Positions 49,750-58,879 of a stretch of DNA of 64,000 nt are shown piece after piece. How positions within the stretch are numbered: the first letter of the stretch is position 1; every line of letters starts with the position of its first letter. A program made the translations under genes and the position numbers. The DNA lies in contig JAZSCN010000010.1 of assembly GCA_045602925.1 (NCBI GenBank), forward strand, positions 9,960-73,959, in the 5' to 3' direction. Under the pieces are notes generated by a model, which was given only the letters and a program-made list of their open reading frames with translations, made no database searches and was not told where the DNA came from. This DNA is from UBA7477 sp045602925. Lineage in GTDB: Bacteria; Bacillota; Clostridia; Oscillospirales; Ruminococcaceae.

Positions 49750-51321
49750 ATGGAGCAATCACAGCTCAATAAAAAGGCTCAGAGTGTAAAGAGCCATAAT
49801 AAGCTTGTAAAGCGCCTTGCTACACATCTTGCAGCCGGTGCAGTAGCACTTACTGTGGCAATCGGTAGCACACAGATGAGCTTTAGCAGCGCAAGTACAA
49901 GCAATGAAAAAAGCGTAGCACCTGCACAAACTGTTCAGACCAGCGTAACAACAACCACTTCGGCACAAACACAAATCGCCGAGGTTACACAGCGTTGGTG
50001 GAAGGCAGGTATAAGCGAGTATGACCTCGTTGAGTATACTGATACAGAGGTCGAGCTTCCGGTGGAAGTAGTTCCTGAGGAACCATTCCCGGATATTCGC
50101 TTTACTGTAGAAAAGCCGTCATCATACGGCGCAGTAGCTAATGCACAGGTAGTTAGTCATAAGAACTACGGTACAAGAAGCATCGCAAATGAGTATTATA
50201 CCGTAAAGTCGCTCACAACAGGCACAAGAGTGTCAGGTAACGGCTTCGATATGGTTTGTAAGATACTCAACGGCGAGATGGGCCCATCCTTCAGCGAGGA
50301 AGCTTTGAAGGCACAGGCTGTCGCTATCTATTCCTATCTTAGATATTGTGACGATAACGGACTCGTTCCTGTTGTAGCAACAAGAGGTTCGTATAACGAT
50401 AAGATTAAAAATGCCGTAAAGGCTGTAGAAGGCCAGATGCTTACATATGACGGAAAGGTCATTAACGCAGTTTTCTGTGCCTCAACAGCAGGTAATACAA
50501 CATCAAGCGCAAGCGTCTGGGGTGGCTCTCTCCCTTATCTCAAGGGCGTAACAAGCGAGTACGATTACCTCGACCCTAACTATGGCGTAAAAAGAACATT
50601 TACAGCAGCTCAGCTCAAGAGAATTATCGAGTCAAAGACCAATATCAAGCTTTCAAACAGCGATGTAGAAAATTGGTTCGAGATTGTTAATTACACAAAC
50701 GGAAAGTATGTAGGCGAAATTAAAATCGCAGGCAATACCCACGCTAGAGTTAACGGACGTAACGTAAAGCTTACAGGTGCAGTGCTCAGAGCATCTATCC
50801 TCGGCAATAGCACACTCCGTTCAACAGCCTTCGATATCAGCTATTCTAACGGCGTGTTCACCTTTACAACCTATGGCTACGGCCACGGCGTCGGTATGTC
50901 ACAGTGGGGCGCAAATCTCCTCGCTATTCATGGTGGACTCAAGTACGACCAAATTTTGCTGTACTATTATCAGGGTGCAAGACTTAGTTGCTCAGGCGTA
51001 AACGGCGAAGCCGTAGACCGCTTTGGTGAAGACGATACAGCTGATAAGCAGGAAGCTACACCGGGCGACCTTCCGGAAAAGGAAGACGAAAAGAAGCCTC
51101 AGCAGTCTGTAACTGTTACAACAAAAGTAACAACATCGGTTACAACAACAACTTCAAAAACCCAGACCGAACCAAAGACAGAAACTACTACCCAAACCAC
51201 TACTGAAACAACTCCTGCAGTAACAACAGCTCCACCGGTCGAGGCTCCTGAGGTTGTAGAAACAACAGTATCTACCTACGAAACATCAGCCCAGCAATCT
51301 GAGCTTGCTGTTTTGGAATAG
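49750..51321 (+). CDS. SpoIID/LytB-domain secreted protein with Thr-rich tail
   Basis: 523 residues. A signal/anchor (about 27-48) is followed by RWWKAGISEYDLVEYTD (about 85-101), matching the motif of the preceding gene. The SpoIID/LytB domain (about 165-415) has ILNGEMGPSFSEEALKAQAVAIYSYLRY, VFCASTAGNTTSSASVWGGSLPYLKGV and YGYGHGVGMSQWGANLLA with the characteristic GHGVGMSQWGA. A Thr/Lys/Glu-rich tail (about 440-523) follows. SpoIID-type domains cleave denuded glycan strands or amplify wall lysis; this is a vegetative-looking surface version, not SpoIID proper. Confidence 0.85.
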   Translation: MEQSQLNKKAQSVKSHNKLVKRLATHLAAGAVALTVAIGSTQMSFSSASTSNEKSVAPAQTVQTSVTTTTSAQTQIAEVTQRWWKAGISEYDLVEYTDTEVELPVEVVPEEPFPDIRFTVEKPSSYGAVANAQVVSHKNYGTRSIANEYYTVKSLTTGTRVSGNGFDMVCKILNGEMGPSFSEEALKAQAVAIYSYLRYCDDNGLVPVVATRGSYNDKIKNAVKAVEGQMLTYDGKVINAVFCASTAGNTTSSASVWGGSLPYLKGVTSEYDYLDPNYGVKRTFTAAQLKRIIESKTNIKLSNSDVENWFEIVNYTNGKYVGEIKIAGNTHARVNGRNVKLTGAVLRASILGNSTLRSTAFDISYSNGVFTFTTYGYGHGVGMSQWGANLLAIHGGLKYDQILLYYYQGARLSCSGVNGEAVDRFGEDDTADKQEATPGDLPEKEDEKKPQQSVTVTTKVTTSVTTTTSKTQTEPKTETTTQTTTETTPAVTTAPPVEAPEVVETTVSTYETSAQQSELAVLE

Positions 51322-51359
51322 TATACAACAGACAAATTTAAAAACTATTAAAAATGCTT

Positions 51360-51398
51360 AAAAAGTCAGGCAGAGTGCTTCTCCGCTTGACTTTTTTA
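51360..51398 (+). terminator. Terminator of the SpoIID/LytB gene
   Basis: AAAAAGTCA...TGACTTTTTT, with the inner GGCAGAG/CTCCGC partly paired. Confidence 0.75.
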
Positions 51399-51452
51399 AT
51401 TTTAGAAAATATAATATAAGTATGACTAAACTTTTCTGAAAGGATAGATATT

Positions 51453-52718
51453 ATGGCATTTTTTGACAGAATCGGTCAGGCAGTTTCAAACGGAGTTTCA
51501 AGCGTAACAGATACAACAAAAACCTTCGCAGGAACTGCTAAGCTTAACAACCAGATTAGTACTAACAACAATACAATTAAGGAAACCTACCAGGCAATAG
51601 GTGAGCTTTGCTATAACAATAAGAATGGCGAAATCACAAAACAAATGCTTACACCAATGTTTGAAAAGATAGACTCACTAAAGCTCGAAAACAAGGACTT
51701 AGAGCTTAAGGTAAAGCTTGCAAAGGGCATCGTACCTTGCCAGAACTGTGGAGAAGACGTTTCTGTGAATTCATCCTTCTGCGCTAAGTGTGGCAGTAGA
51801 GTTGTCGTGCCAGCTCCTGAAGCAGAGCCAACACCCGAAGGAAAGAAAAGATGCCTTAAGTGTGGAAATCTCGAAAACCTCGATACAAAGTTCTGCTCCA
51901 GCTGTGGAACAAAGCTCCCGGAAAGCGTCGAGCCATCGGCACCTGAAGCAATCGTATGTCCAAAGTGTGGCATTACAATCCCAGGCAATATGAAGTTCTG
52001 CTCCGAGTGTGGCGCAAAAATTGAGCCACCGGTCGCAGAAACACCAGTTTCAGAAGCACCAGATGTAGAAGCTGCTGTCGAAACTCCTGCAGTTGAAGAA
52101 ACTCCTGCAGTTGAAGAGGTTGTAGAAGCTCCTGTAGCCGAGGAAGTAGTTGAAGCTCAGGCAGTCGAGGAAGTAGCAGAACCTATCGCAGAAGTAGTTG
52201 AAGAAACTTCGACGGTCGAAGAAACAGTTGAAGCACCTGCAGTAGAAGAAGTTCCAGCTGTAGCACCTATCGCAGCTCCTGTAGTTGATGAGGTTGTAGA
52301 AGCTCCTGCTGGTAATATCTGCCCAAGCTGTGGCAATAAGGAAGAAGTCGGAGTTAAGTTCTGCTCAGAATGTGGCACAAAGCTCGGCGTGGTGCCTGCA
52401 GTAGAACAGCCTGTGGATAATGCTATAGTAGCAGAAGCATCTGCAGTAGAAGCACCTGCAGTAGAAGCACCTGCTGTAGAAGAAACCCCAGCTCAAGCAC
52501 CTGCAGTAGAAGTACCTGAGTTCAATACCTGCCCAAGCTGTGGCAATAAGGAAGCCCAGGGCGTAAACTTCTGCTCTGAGTGTGGTACAAGACTTAACGC
52601 AGTTGGTCATGACCAGTCAGAGCCGGTATCTGCCGTAGATTGTATAGTCTGCTCAAAGTGTGGCAGCGTAGAACCATCGGGAACAAAGTTCTGCTCTGAA
52701 TGTGGCAACAAGCTATAA
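51453..52718 (+). CDS. Protein with six zinc ribbons and Val/Glu/Ala-rich spacers
   Basis: 421 residues. The N-terminal 90 residues (FFDRIGQAVSNGVSSVTDTTKTFAGTAKLNNQI...) are helical and resemble the start of small Firmicute zinc-ribbon proteins. Six CxxC...FCxxCG ribbons follow at about 97, 129, 169, 290, 360 and 400, separated by repeats of the EVVEAPAVEE type. The spacers are repetitive at the DNA level (CCTGCAGTAGAAGC units), so the copy number may vary between strains. There is no signal peptide. Function unknown; probably a cytoplasmic adaptor. Confidence 0.8.
   Translation: MAFFDRIGQAVSNGVSSVTDTTKTFAGTAKLNNQISTNNNTIKETYQAIGELCYNNKNGEITKQMLTPMFEKIDSLKLENKDLELKVKLAKGIVPCQNCGEDVSVNSSFCAKCGSRVVVPAPEAEPTPEGKKRCLKCGNLENLDTKFCSSCGTKLPESVEPSAPEAIVCPKCGITIPGNMKFCSECGAKIEPPVAETPVSEAPDVEAAVETPAVEETPAVEEVVEAPVAEEVVEAQAVEEVAEPIAEVVEETSTVEETVEAPAVEEVPAVAPIAAPVVDEVVEAPAGNICPSCGNKEEVGVKFCSECGTKLGVVPAVEQPVDNAIVAEASAVEAPAVEAPAVEETPAQAPAVEVPEFNTCPSCGNKEAQGVNFCSECGTRLNAVGHDQSEPVSAVDCIVCSKCGSVEPSGTKFCSECGNKL
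52080..52510 (+). repeat. Degenerate short repeats encoding PAVEE/VEAPA spacers
   Basis: Within the zinc-ribbon gene the units GTTGAAGAA, GTAGAAGC and CCTGCAGTAGAAG recur many times, for example the near-perfect repeats around 52083-52115 and 52435-52475. Slippage is likely at these sites. Confidence 0.6.
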
Positions 52719-52740
52719 TTTGAATTTAATACGCATAAAA

Positions 52741-52776
52741 GAAGGCTCGCAGATATATAAATCTGTGAGCCTTTTT
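52741..52776. terminator. Bidirectional terminator
   Basis: GGCTCGCAGAT and ATCTGTGAGCC followed by five T; between convergent genes. Confidence 0.85.
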
Positions 52777-52780
52777 GTGT

Positions 52781-54163
52781 CTATTCCTTTGTGATGTAGC
52801 CTTTGGAATCAATTGTAATGTTGAAAGAATAATCCCTCATACATTGCAGAATTCTTGCGCCCTCGTCTTCGCCACCGACATAGGTAGTCTGACTGCCTCG
52901 CTGAGTCGCAGGGATAAACTGCAGAGTAACGCTGTCGTCATCATTGAGCGTCAATTCAATAAGTCCCGTGTCAATGTCGTAGCCGTCAAACCAGAAGTTG
53001 CCGAGATTGTATACGATAGGCTTGCCCTCGTAGTATTCAATACCCTGAAGACAATGTGCATGAGAACCGATTATAACGTCAGCACCTGCATCAATGTATT
53101 GGTAGGCAGTTTCAGGCTGAACAGTCTCTAGCTCGTGACTGTGCTCTGTTCCCCAATGCACAAGTGCCACTACATAATCAGCGTTTTGCTTTGCCTCTTT
53201 TATAACCTCAATGTATGCGTCAGGCTCGTAGCATCTTAAAACGCCCGGGTTTTGCTCGTCAGCCTCAGGAGTGAGAACATACTTTTCAGCCCTCGTCGCA
53301 GCAACAAAAGCAATCTTCTTTCCCTCTACAATGTAGTATACAGGTGCAGAAGCCTCGTCAATGTCCTTGCCTGCACCGACATATTCAATGCCTGCATCGG
53401 TGAGAGTGTCAAGCGTGTCATAGAAGGCTTCCTCACCATAGTCGAAGATGTGGTTGTTTGCAAGCAGTACAATATCAAGTCCGAGCTCGTTGTATATGCT
53501 TACATTTTTAGTCTGTCCCCTAAAAGTCCACTGTTTTCCTACCATTGGCGAGCCTCTGTCCGAGAAACAGAATTCGCTGTTTATCGAGGCTATGTCAGCA
53601 CCCTTTAGCCTGTCAATAAGATATGGGCTTATGCAGTTTTCTATCTTCGAGCCAAGCTCTACATACTTCTGCATAGGGTAGTAGGTGTCGTCAAGACATA
53701 CATCGCCACCGAATATGAGGCTTATGCCCTCTTCGGAATCGCCCTCAATAACGTGGTAGTTATCCTCGCTTTGTGCCTTGCCGTTATATAGGTCAAGCGT
53801 TGCCTTGACTGTCATTCCCGAAAGATTGTACCAATCGTTGTCGCTGTAGCCGTTAGCCTTGATATAGCTGTAGGTGTCGGCAATAAAGTTATCCTGCCTA
53901 GCGTTGCTGCCACACCAGCTTATAAAGTCCTCAGAGAATGGTAGCTCGCTGTTGTAGCTGCTTATTAATTCGTATAAATCTTTAGAGGTAACCTCATTTT
54001 CAGCAGAATCGTCACCATCAGAACTCGCCAAGCTGTCCGAGTCTGCCTGCGAGGAAGAATACCAATCGCTCATATCCTTCTTGTCGATTTCTCCACAGCC
54101 ACCTAGCATCGTAGCCATAAGGCATGCAGCCGAGCAAAGCGCAATATATCGTTTTATCTTCAC
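52781..54163 (-). CDS. CapA-family lipoprotein (metallophosphatase fold)
   Basis: 460 residues. The lipoprotein signal has MLGGCGE (Cys about 23), followed by a Ser/Asp-rich linker. The PGA_cap/CapA-like domain (about 145-440) carries the metal motifs GGDVCLDD, NSEFCFSD, LANNHIFDYGEEAFYDTLD, VHWGTEHSHE and IGSHAHCLQGIEYYEGKPIVYNLGNFWFD. CapA proteins act in capsular poly-glutamate synthesis, but many CapA-like lipoproteins stand alone and have other, unknown jobs; no capBC genes are here. It lies 14 bases downstream of rmuC. Confidence 0.88.
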   Translation of the reverse strand: MKIKRYIALCSAACLMATMLGGCGEIDKKDMSDWYSSSQADSDSLASSDGDDSAENEVTSKDLYELISSYNSELPFSEDFISWCGSNARQDNFIADTYSYIKANGYSDNDWYNLSGMTVKATLDLYNGKAQSEDNYHVIEGDSEEGISLIFGGDVCLDDTYYPMQKYVELGSKIENCISPYLIDRLKGADIASINSEFCFSDRGSPMVGKQWTFRGQTKNVSIYNELGLDIVLLANNHIFDYGEEAFYDTLDTLTDAGIEYVGAGKDIDEASAPVYYIVEGKKIAFVAATRAEKYVLTPEADEQNPGVLRCYEPDAYIEVIKEAKQNADYVVALVHWGTEHSHELETVQPETAYQYIDAGADVIIGSHAHCLQGIEYYEGKPIVYNLGNFWFDGYDIDTGLIELTLNDDDSVTLQFIPATQRGSQTTYVGGEDEGARILQCMRDYSFNITIDSKGYITKE

Positions 54164-54177
54164 TAAATCATTCCTTT

Positions 54178-55425
54178 TTATTCTTCATCAAAATATGGTA
54201 GCTGACCTTCGCTGTCGTCGCTTGTGGTTTCAAGGCTCTGTACATCACGCAAGCGCCTTTGAATAGCCCTTGTCCTTACGCCAACAAGCTTGTCAATGTC
54301 CTTGCCGACCTGGTCAATATGCTTTTGTGCAGAGGCAAGCACATCTTCAAACTTCGAAAACTCCGACTTGACGGAGGAAAGCACCTGCCAGACCTCGTTT
54401 GAACGCTTTTGAATAGCGAGTGTCTTAAAGCCCATCTGCAATGAATTTAAAAGTGCAGCCATAGTCGATGGGCCGGCAATATTTATATTATACTCTTTTT
54501 GAAGCGTTTCTACAAGCCCCCTGCTTACAATCTCAGAATATAGCCCCTCGAAAGGCAGGAACATTATTCCAAAGCTTGTGGTATAAGGTGGCTCAATGTA
54601 CTTTTCCTTGATATCCTTAGCAAAGCTCTTTATTCTTGAAGTAAGAACCGATACTGCACTGTCGATGGCCGCCTTGTCGCCCGATTCCTGCGCATCCTGA
54701 AGCTGTGCATAGCAGTCAGCAGGGAACTTCGAGTCGATAGGCAGATAAACGTGACTGCCATCATCTCCGGGGAGCTTTACAGCAAATTCAACTCTGTTCT
54801 GGCTGCCCGGAATCGTCGCAACGTTTACGTCGTACTGCTCAGGGGTTAGAATATCCCCAAGTATCGCACCAAGCTGAATTTCACCCATTATTCCGCGAGT
54901 CTTGACGTTTGAGAGAACTCTCTTCAGTCCACCGACATCATTAGCAAGAGTCTTCATCTCGCCGATGCCCTTGTAAACTTCCTCAAGGCTCTCAGAAACA
55001 CGCCTGAAGCTTCTGTTCATTCTCTCCTCAATGCTCTCTTGAAGCTTCTCGTCAACAGTCTTTCTGATTTCTTCAAGTCGCTTGCTGTTCATATCCGAAA
55101 TAGAGGTAAGATGTGAGGTTATAGACTCTCTCATCTGCGAGAGCTTTTGCTCGTTCGTGGTTTCGAGCGTCTTTAAGCGTTCCTCAAGCTGTCTTAACGA
55201 TAGTAGCGTAGCCTCGTTCATAGCCGTCTGGTTTTGCGATAAAACATCGCTCATAAGCTTGATTGAGCTGTTAAGGCTCTCAGTAAGCTCCAGTCGCTGC
55301 TGACTGCCCAGCTTTTGAAGCTCGCCTGCTACGTCTGTGTCCTTCTTTGATTTCAAGATCAGAATAAGGTTTATTACTCCTAAAATCACTGCAATAGCCG
55401 ATACTGTTAAGATTGCGTATTCCAT
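54178..55425 (-). CDS. rmuC: DNA recombination protein RmuC
   Basis: 415 residues. An N-terminal transmembrane helix (about 4-24) is followed by a long coiled coil (30-160) and the RmuC nuclease-like domain with RGIMGEIQLGAILGDILTPEQYDVNV, VEFAVKLPGDDGSHVYLPIDSKFPADCY, SFGIMFLPFEGLYSEIVSRGLVETLQKEYNINIAGPSTMAALLNSLQMGF. RmuC limits DNA inversions in E. coli. It has its own consensus promoter on the minus strand. Confidence 0.92.
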   Translation of the reverse strand: MEYAILTVSAIAVILGVINLILILKSKKDTDVAGELQKLGSQQRLELTESLNSSIKLMSDVLSQNQTAMNEATLLSLRQLEERLKTLETTNEQKLSQMRESITSHLTSISDMNSKRLEEIRKTVDEKLQESIEERMNRSFRRVSESLEEVYKGIGEMKTLANDVGGLKRVLSNVKTRGIMGEIQLGAILGDILTPEQYDVNVATIPGSQNRVEFAVKLPGDDGSHVYLPIDSKFPADCYAQLQDAQESGDKAAIDSAVSVLTSRIKSFAKDIKEKYIEPPYTTSFGIMFLPFEGLYSEIVSRGLVETLQKEYNINIAGPSTMAALLNSLQMGFKTLAIQKRSNEVWQVLSSVKSEFSKFEDVLASAQKHIDQVGKDIDKLVGVRTRAIQRRLRDVQSLETTSDDSEGQLPYFDEE

Positions 55426-55460
55426 TTTGTCCTCCTTGATTTTTATTTTTGCTCAGTATA

Positions 55461-55490
55461 ATTATATCAAAGCTATATTGGGTTTGTCAA
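55461..55490 (-). promoter_or_regulatory. SigA promoter of rmuC
   Basis: TTGACA (55485-55490) and TATAAT (55461-55466) on the minus strand with an 18-base spacer. Confidence 0.75.
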
Positions 55491-55661
55491 ATCAAAATAT
55501 TGCTTTTGAGTACAAAAAACTACCCTTAAAGTAAAGCCGAGGGCTTGCAATTCCAAAATCTGCCCGTAAGAGTAGCCGAAGACTTTAGACAGCGCAGAAA
55601 AGTTGTGCAAAACTACCCAAAAAGAAGGGCAAATATTCGGGATATTGTCCTTTGCAAATCC

Positions 55662-55690
55662 TTGACAAACACCGCTCTGATGTGTTATAT
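55662..55690 (+). promoter_or_regulatory. SigA promoter of the pflBA operon
   Basis: TTGACA (55662-55667) with TTATAT 17 bases on, just upstream of the riboswitch. Confidence 0.7.
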
Positions 55691-55698
55691 TTAAGTTG

Positions 55699-55770
55699 CA
55701 GTCATTATTGCTGACGGAATGTGAATTGACACAGTGTGGTAGTGATTGATATTTTGCCGACCGTCTGGGC
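55699..55770 (+). ncRNA. ZTP riboswitch (pfl RNA motif)
   Basis: AGTCATTA (55700-55707) pairs with TAGTGATT (55740-55747) as P1. GTGTG-type P2 is TGTG/CACA around 55720-55733. GACGG (55713-55717) pairs with CCGTC (55761-55765) as the pseudoknot. The conserved end CCGxCTGGGCA is present as CCGTCTGGGCA. This is the arrangement of the ZTP/ZMP-sensing pfl motif, which turns on formate/folate one-carbon genes when ZTP accumulates. It lies directly ahead of pflB, the classic location. Confidence 0.88.
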
Positions 55771-55796
55771 AGTCCTTGGCTAAGGGCTGCCCTTTT
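55767..55796 (+). terminator. Riboswitch expression-platform terminator
   Basis: GGGCAG (55767-55772) pairs with CTGCCC (55787-55792), followed by TTTT. The 5' arm overlaps the conserved CTGGGCA of the aptamer, so ligand binding would prevent the terminator. Confidence 0.8.
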
Positions 55797-55849
55797 GAAT
55801 TATCGGTGTAATATGCTAAAGCACCGAGTACGAAGGGGAGGATTTTATT

Positions 55850-58081
55850 ATGGATTTTAATCAGTGGCAGGGCTTTGTTGACGGCGCATGGAAGACAGAA
55901 ATTAACGTCAGAAGCTTCATTCAGACAAATTATAAGGCGTATAGTGGCGACAGTAGCTTTTTAGAGGGTGCAACCGACAGAACAAAGGGACTTATGGAAA
56001 AGCTTCGCGAATTGCAGAAGCAGGAGATGGAAAACGGTGGCGTCTTAGATATCGACGTTACAACCGTATCATCGCTTTGTAACTATAAGCCGGGCTATCT
56101 CGATAAGGAAAACGAGCTGATTGTCGGCCTGCAGACCGATGCCCCACTTAAAAGAGGAGTAAACCCCTTCGGTGGTATAAGAATGGCCAGAGAAGCCTGC
56201 AATGCCTACGGCTATAAGCTCTCAGACAAGATTGAAGAATACTTTACATACAGAACAACTCACAACGACGGTGTTTTCAGAGCCTATACCCCTGAAATGA
56301 AGGCAGCAAGACATTGCGCACTTCTCACAGGACTTCCCGACGCATACGGCAGAGGAAGAATTATAGGCGACTACCGTAGAGTTGCCCTCTATGGTATAGA
56401 CAAGCTTATCGAACAAAAGCAGGCTGACAAGCTCCGTGTGGGCGAAGGCCTTATGGATACCGAGTCAATAAGACTCACAGAGGAGCTTTATAATCAGATT
56501 TCGTTCTTAAATAAGCTCAAGGAAATGGCTCAGCTTTACGGCTTTGATATCTCGCAGCCTGCACAGACAGCCCAGGAAGCTATGCAGTGGACATATTTTG
56601 CTTACCTTGCTACAAATAAGGAGCAAAACGGCGCAGCTATGTCGCTCGGTAGAGTGAGCACCTTCTTTGATATCTATATAGAAAGAGATATGAAGGCAGG
56701 AATACTCGACGAAAAGGGCGCACAGGAGCTGTTCGACCAGTTTGTTATAAAGCTTAGAATGGCTAGACACCTCAGAACACCGGACTATAACGAGCTTTTT
56801 GGCGGCGACCCAATGTGGATTACCGAAAGCGTCGGTGGTATGGGCGAGAACAATAAAACTCTCGTTACTAAGTCAAGCTTCAGAATGCTCAATACACTCT
56901 ATACCTTAGGTAGCTCGCCGGAGCCTAACCTTACTGTCCTCTGGAGCCATAGACTACCTGACGGATTCAAGAAGTTCTGCGCAAAGGTTTCCTGCGATAC
57001 AGACTCTATCCAGTACGAAAACGACGACCTTATGCGACCACGCTTTGGCGACGATTATGCAATTGCCTGCTGTGTGTCAGCTATGAAGGTCGGCAAGCAG
57101 ATGCAGTTCTTCGGTGCAAGAGCTAACCTCGCAAAGCTTTTACTGCTTGCAATAAACGGTGGCGTTGATAACGTGTTCGGTACAAGACTCGGCCCACAGC
57201 TCGAGCCAATGCAGGACGAATACCTCGACTATACAAAGGTTATGGAACGCTTCAAGCTCTACAGAGAGTGGCTTTGCAGACTCTATGTGAATACAATGAA
57301 CGTTATTCACTATATGCACGATAAGTACGCTTATGAGAAGACTCAGATGGCACTTCACGATACAGATGTCGAAAGACTTATGGCATTCGGCGTAGCAGGC
57401 CTTTCTGTTATTACTGACTCGCTCTCTGCAATAAAGTATGCTAAGGTTAAGCCAGTGAGAAACGAAGACGGCATTATTGTCGATTTCGAAACAGAAGGCG
57501 ACTTCCCTAAGTACGGCAACGACGACGACAGAGTTGACGAAATCGCCCAGAACCTTATCCACGAGTTCCATGATGAGCTCAAGAAGACCCCTGCATATAG
57601 AAATGCTATACATACTCTTTCTGTCCTCACTATTACTTCCAATGTCGTGTACGGTAAGAAAACAGGCGCAACCCCCGACGGAAGAAAGAAGGGCGAGCCA
57701 TTCGCACCGGGTGCTAACCCAATGCATAACCGTGAGCAAAACGGCGCACTCGCGTCCCTCGGCTCTGTGTCTAAGCTTTCCTATTCGTCTTGTATGGACG
57801 GAATTTCAAATACCTTCTCTATCACTCCCGATTCACTCGGAAAGAGTGAGGAGGATAGAGTAACTAACCTCGTAAGCATTATAGACGGATATTTCCTTAA
57901 CGCTGCTCACCATATCAATATCAATGTTATGAACAGAGAAACACTCATTAAGGCGTACGAAAATCCGGAGGCTTACCCAAACCTCACAATCAGAGTTTCC
58001 GGCTATGCAGTAAACTTCTGTAAGCTGTCAAGAGAACAGCAGAAGGAAGTTATTATGCGTACCTTCCACGAGACTATGTAG
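55850..58081 (+). CDS. pflB: Pyruvate formate-lyase
   Basis: 743 residues, normal for PflB. The catalytic Cys-Cys pair is in DDYAIACCVSAM (about residue 405). The glycyl-radical loop is RVSGYAVNFCKLS at the C-terminus. It converts pyruvate and CoA to acetyl-CoA and formate under anaerobic conditions, supplying formate for one-carbon metabolism; this fits the ZTP riboswitch upstream. Codon bias and the strong GGGGAGG site point to high expression. The activating enzyme follows. Confidence 0.96.
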   Translation: MDFNQWQGFVDGAWKTEINVRSFIQTNYKAYSGDSSFLEGATDRTKGLMEKLRELQKQEMENGGVLDIDVTTVSSLCNYKPGYLDKENELIVGLQTDAPLKRGVNPFGGIRMAREACNAYGYKLSDKIEEYFTYRTTHNDGVFRAYTPEMKAARHCALLTGLPDAYGRGRIIGDYRRVALYGIDKLIEQKQADKLRVGEGLMDTESIRLTEELYNQISFLNKLKEMAQLYGFDISQPAQTAQEAMQWTYFAYLATNKEQNGAAMSLGRVSTFFDIYIERDMKAGILDEKGAQELFDQFVIKLRMARHLRTPDYNELFGGDPMWITESVGGMGENNKTLVTKSSFRMLNTLYTLGSSPEPNLTVLWSHRLPDGFKKFCAKVSCDTDSIQYENDDLMRPRFGDDYAIACCVSAMKVGKQMQFFGARANLAKLLLLAINGGVDNVFGTRLGPQLEPMQDEYLDYTKVMERFKLYREWLCRLYVNTMNVIHYMHDKYAYEKTQMALHDTDVERLMAFGVAGLSVITDSLSAIKYAKVKPVRNEDGIIVDFETEGDFPKYGNDDDRVDEIAQNLIHEFHDELKKTPAYRNAIHTLSVLTITSNVVYGKKTGATPDGRKKGEPFAPGANPMHNREQNGALASLGSVSKLSYSSCMDGISNTFSITPDSLGKSEEDRVTNLVSIIDGYFLNAAHHININVMNRETLIKAYENPEAYPNLTIRVSGYAVNFCKLSREQQKEVIMRTFHETM

Positions 58082-58093
58082 TATCAAAATTAT

Positions 58094-58128
58094 AAAAGCG
58101 TTCTTGAATTTGCTCAGGAACGCTTTTT
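58094..58128 (+). terminator. Hairpin between pflB and pflA
   Basis: AAAAGCGTTC and GGAACGCTTTTT around a 12-base loop. Only partial termination is expected because pflA has no clear promoter of its own. Confidence 0.7.
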
Positions 58129-58147
58129 CAAAAGAAGGGGAATTACT

Positions 58148-58879
58148 ATGAACGAAACCGTAGGATATGTAAGCTCGGTGCAGTCACTCGGCGCAGTAGA
58201 TGGCCCGGGAATAAGATATGTCCTCTTTATGCAGGGCTGTCCGCTTAGATGTAAGTGCTGTCACAACCCCGAAACGTGGGAATTAGATGGTGGCACACCA
58301 TATACGGCTACCGAGATTTTTGAAAGACTGCAAAAATACAAAAGCTACTTTAAAAATGACGGCGGCGTTACACTCTCAGGTGGCGAACCACTGCTACAGA
58401 CGGACTTTGCAATAGAGCTTTTTACACTCTGTAAGCAAGCAGGCATCTCAACCTGCCTCGATACAAGCGGCTGTGTATTGAATGACAAGGTCGAAAAGCT
58501 GCTCACACTTTGCGATACCGTTTTGCTCGACTATAAAATGACAAACGAGCAGGACTACTTCGAGTTTTCAAAAATGCATATCTCGCAGGCAGACGCTTTT
58601 CTTCAAAAGCTCAACGAGCTTAGCGTAAATACCTGGCTTAGACAGGTCATAGTCCCTTCGCTTAACGATAATGAAGAAAACGTAACTCGCCTTTTTGAGC
58701 TAAAGGAAAAATTCCCCTGCGTAAAAAAGATAGAGCTATTGCCATTTCATAAGGCCTGCGTGACAAAATACGAAAATCTAGGGCTCGATTTTCCACTTCA
58801 AAATACTCCAGAAGCACGAAAAAACGACGTTTTAGAACTTTTTGAAAAAATCCAAAAAAATTTTGAAAAAAAGGCTTGA
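58148..58879 (+). CDS. pflA: Pyruvate formate-lyase activating enzyme
   Basis: 243 residues, a radical SAM enzyme. CPLRCKCCHNPETW carries the CxxxCxxC cluster motif. Other motifs are GGVTLSGGEPLLQ, LDTSGC and LLDYKM. It installs the glycyl radical on PflB using SAM and reduced flavodoxin/ferredoxin. The end of the gene is AT-rich and merges into the promoter of the rubrerythrin gene. Confidence 0.95.
   Translation: MNETVGYVSSVQSLGAVDGPGIRYVLFMQGCPLRCKCCHNPETWELDGGTPYTATEIFERLQKYKSYFKNDGGVTLSGGEPLLQTDFAIELFTLCKQAGISTCLDTSGCVLNDKVEKLLTLCDTVLLDYKMTNEQDYFEFSKMHISQADAFLQKLNELSVNTWLRQVIVPSLNDNEENVTRLFELKEKFPCVKKIELLPFHKACVTKYENLGLDFPLQNTPEARKNDVLELFEKIQKNFEKKA

Noticed and set aside
49750..51321. 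Stage II sporulation protein SpoIID proper
   Set aside because: The Thr-rich tail, WWKA motif and sortase neighbourhood point to a vegetative surface LytB-type protein, not the sporulation gene.
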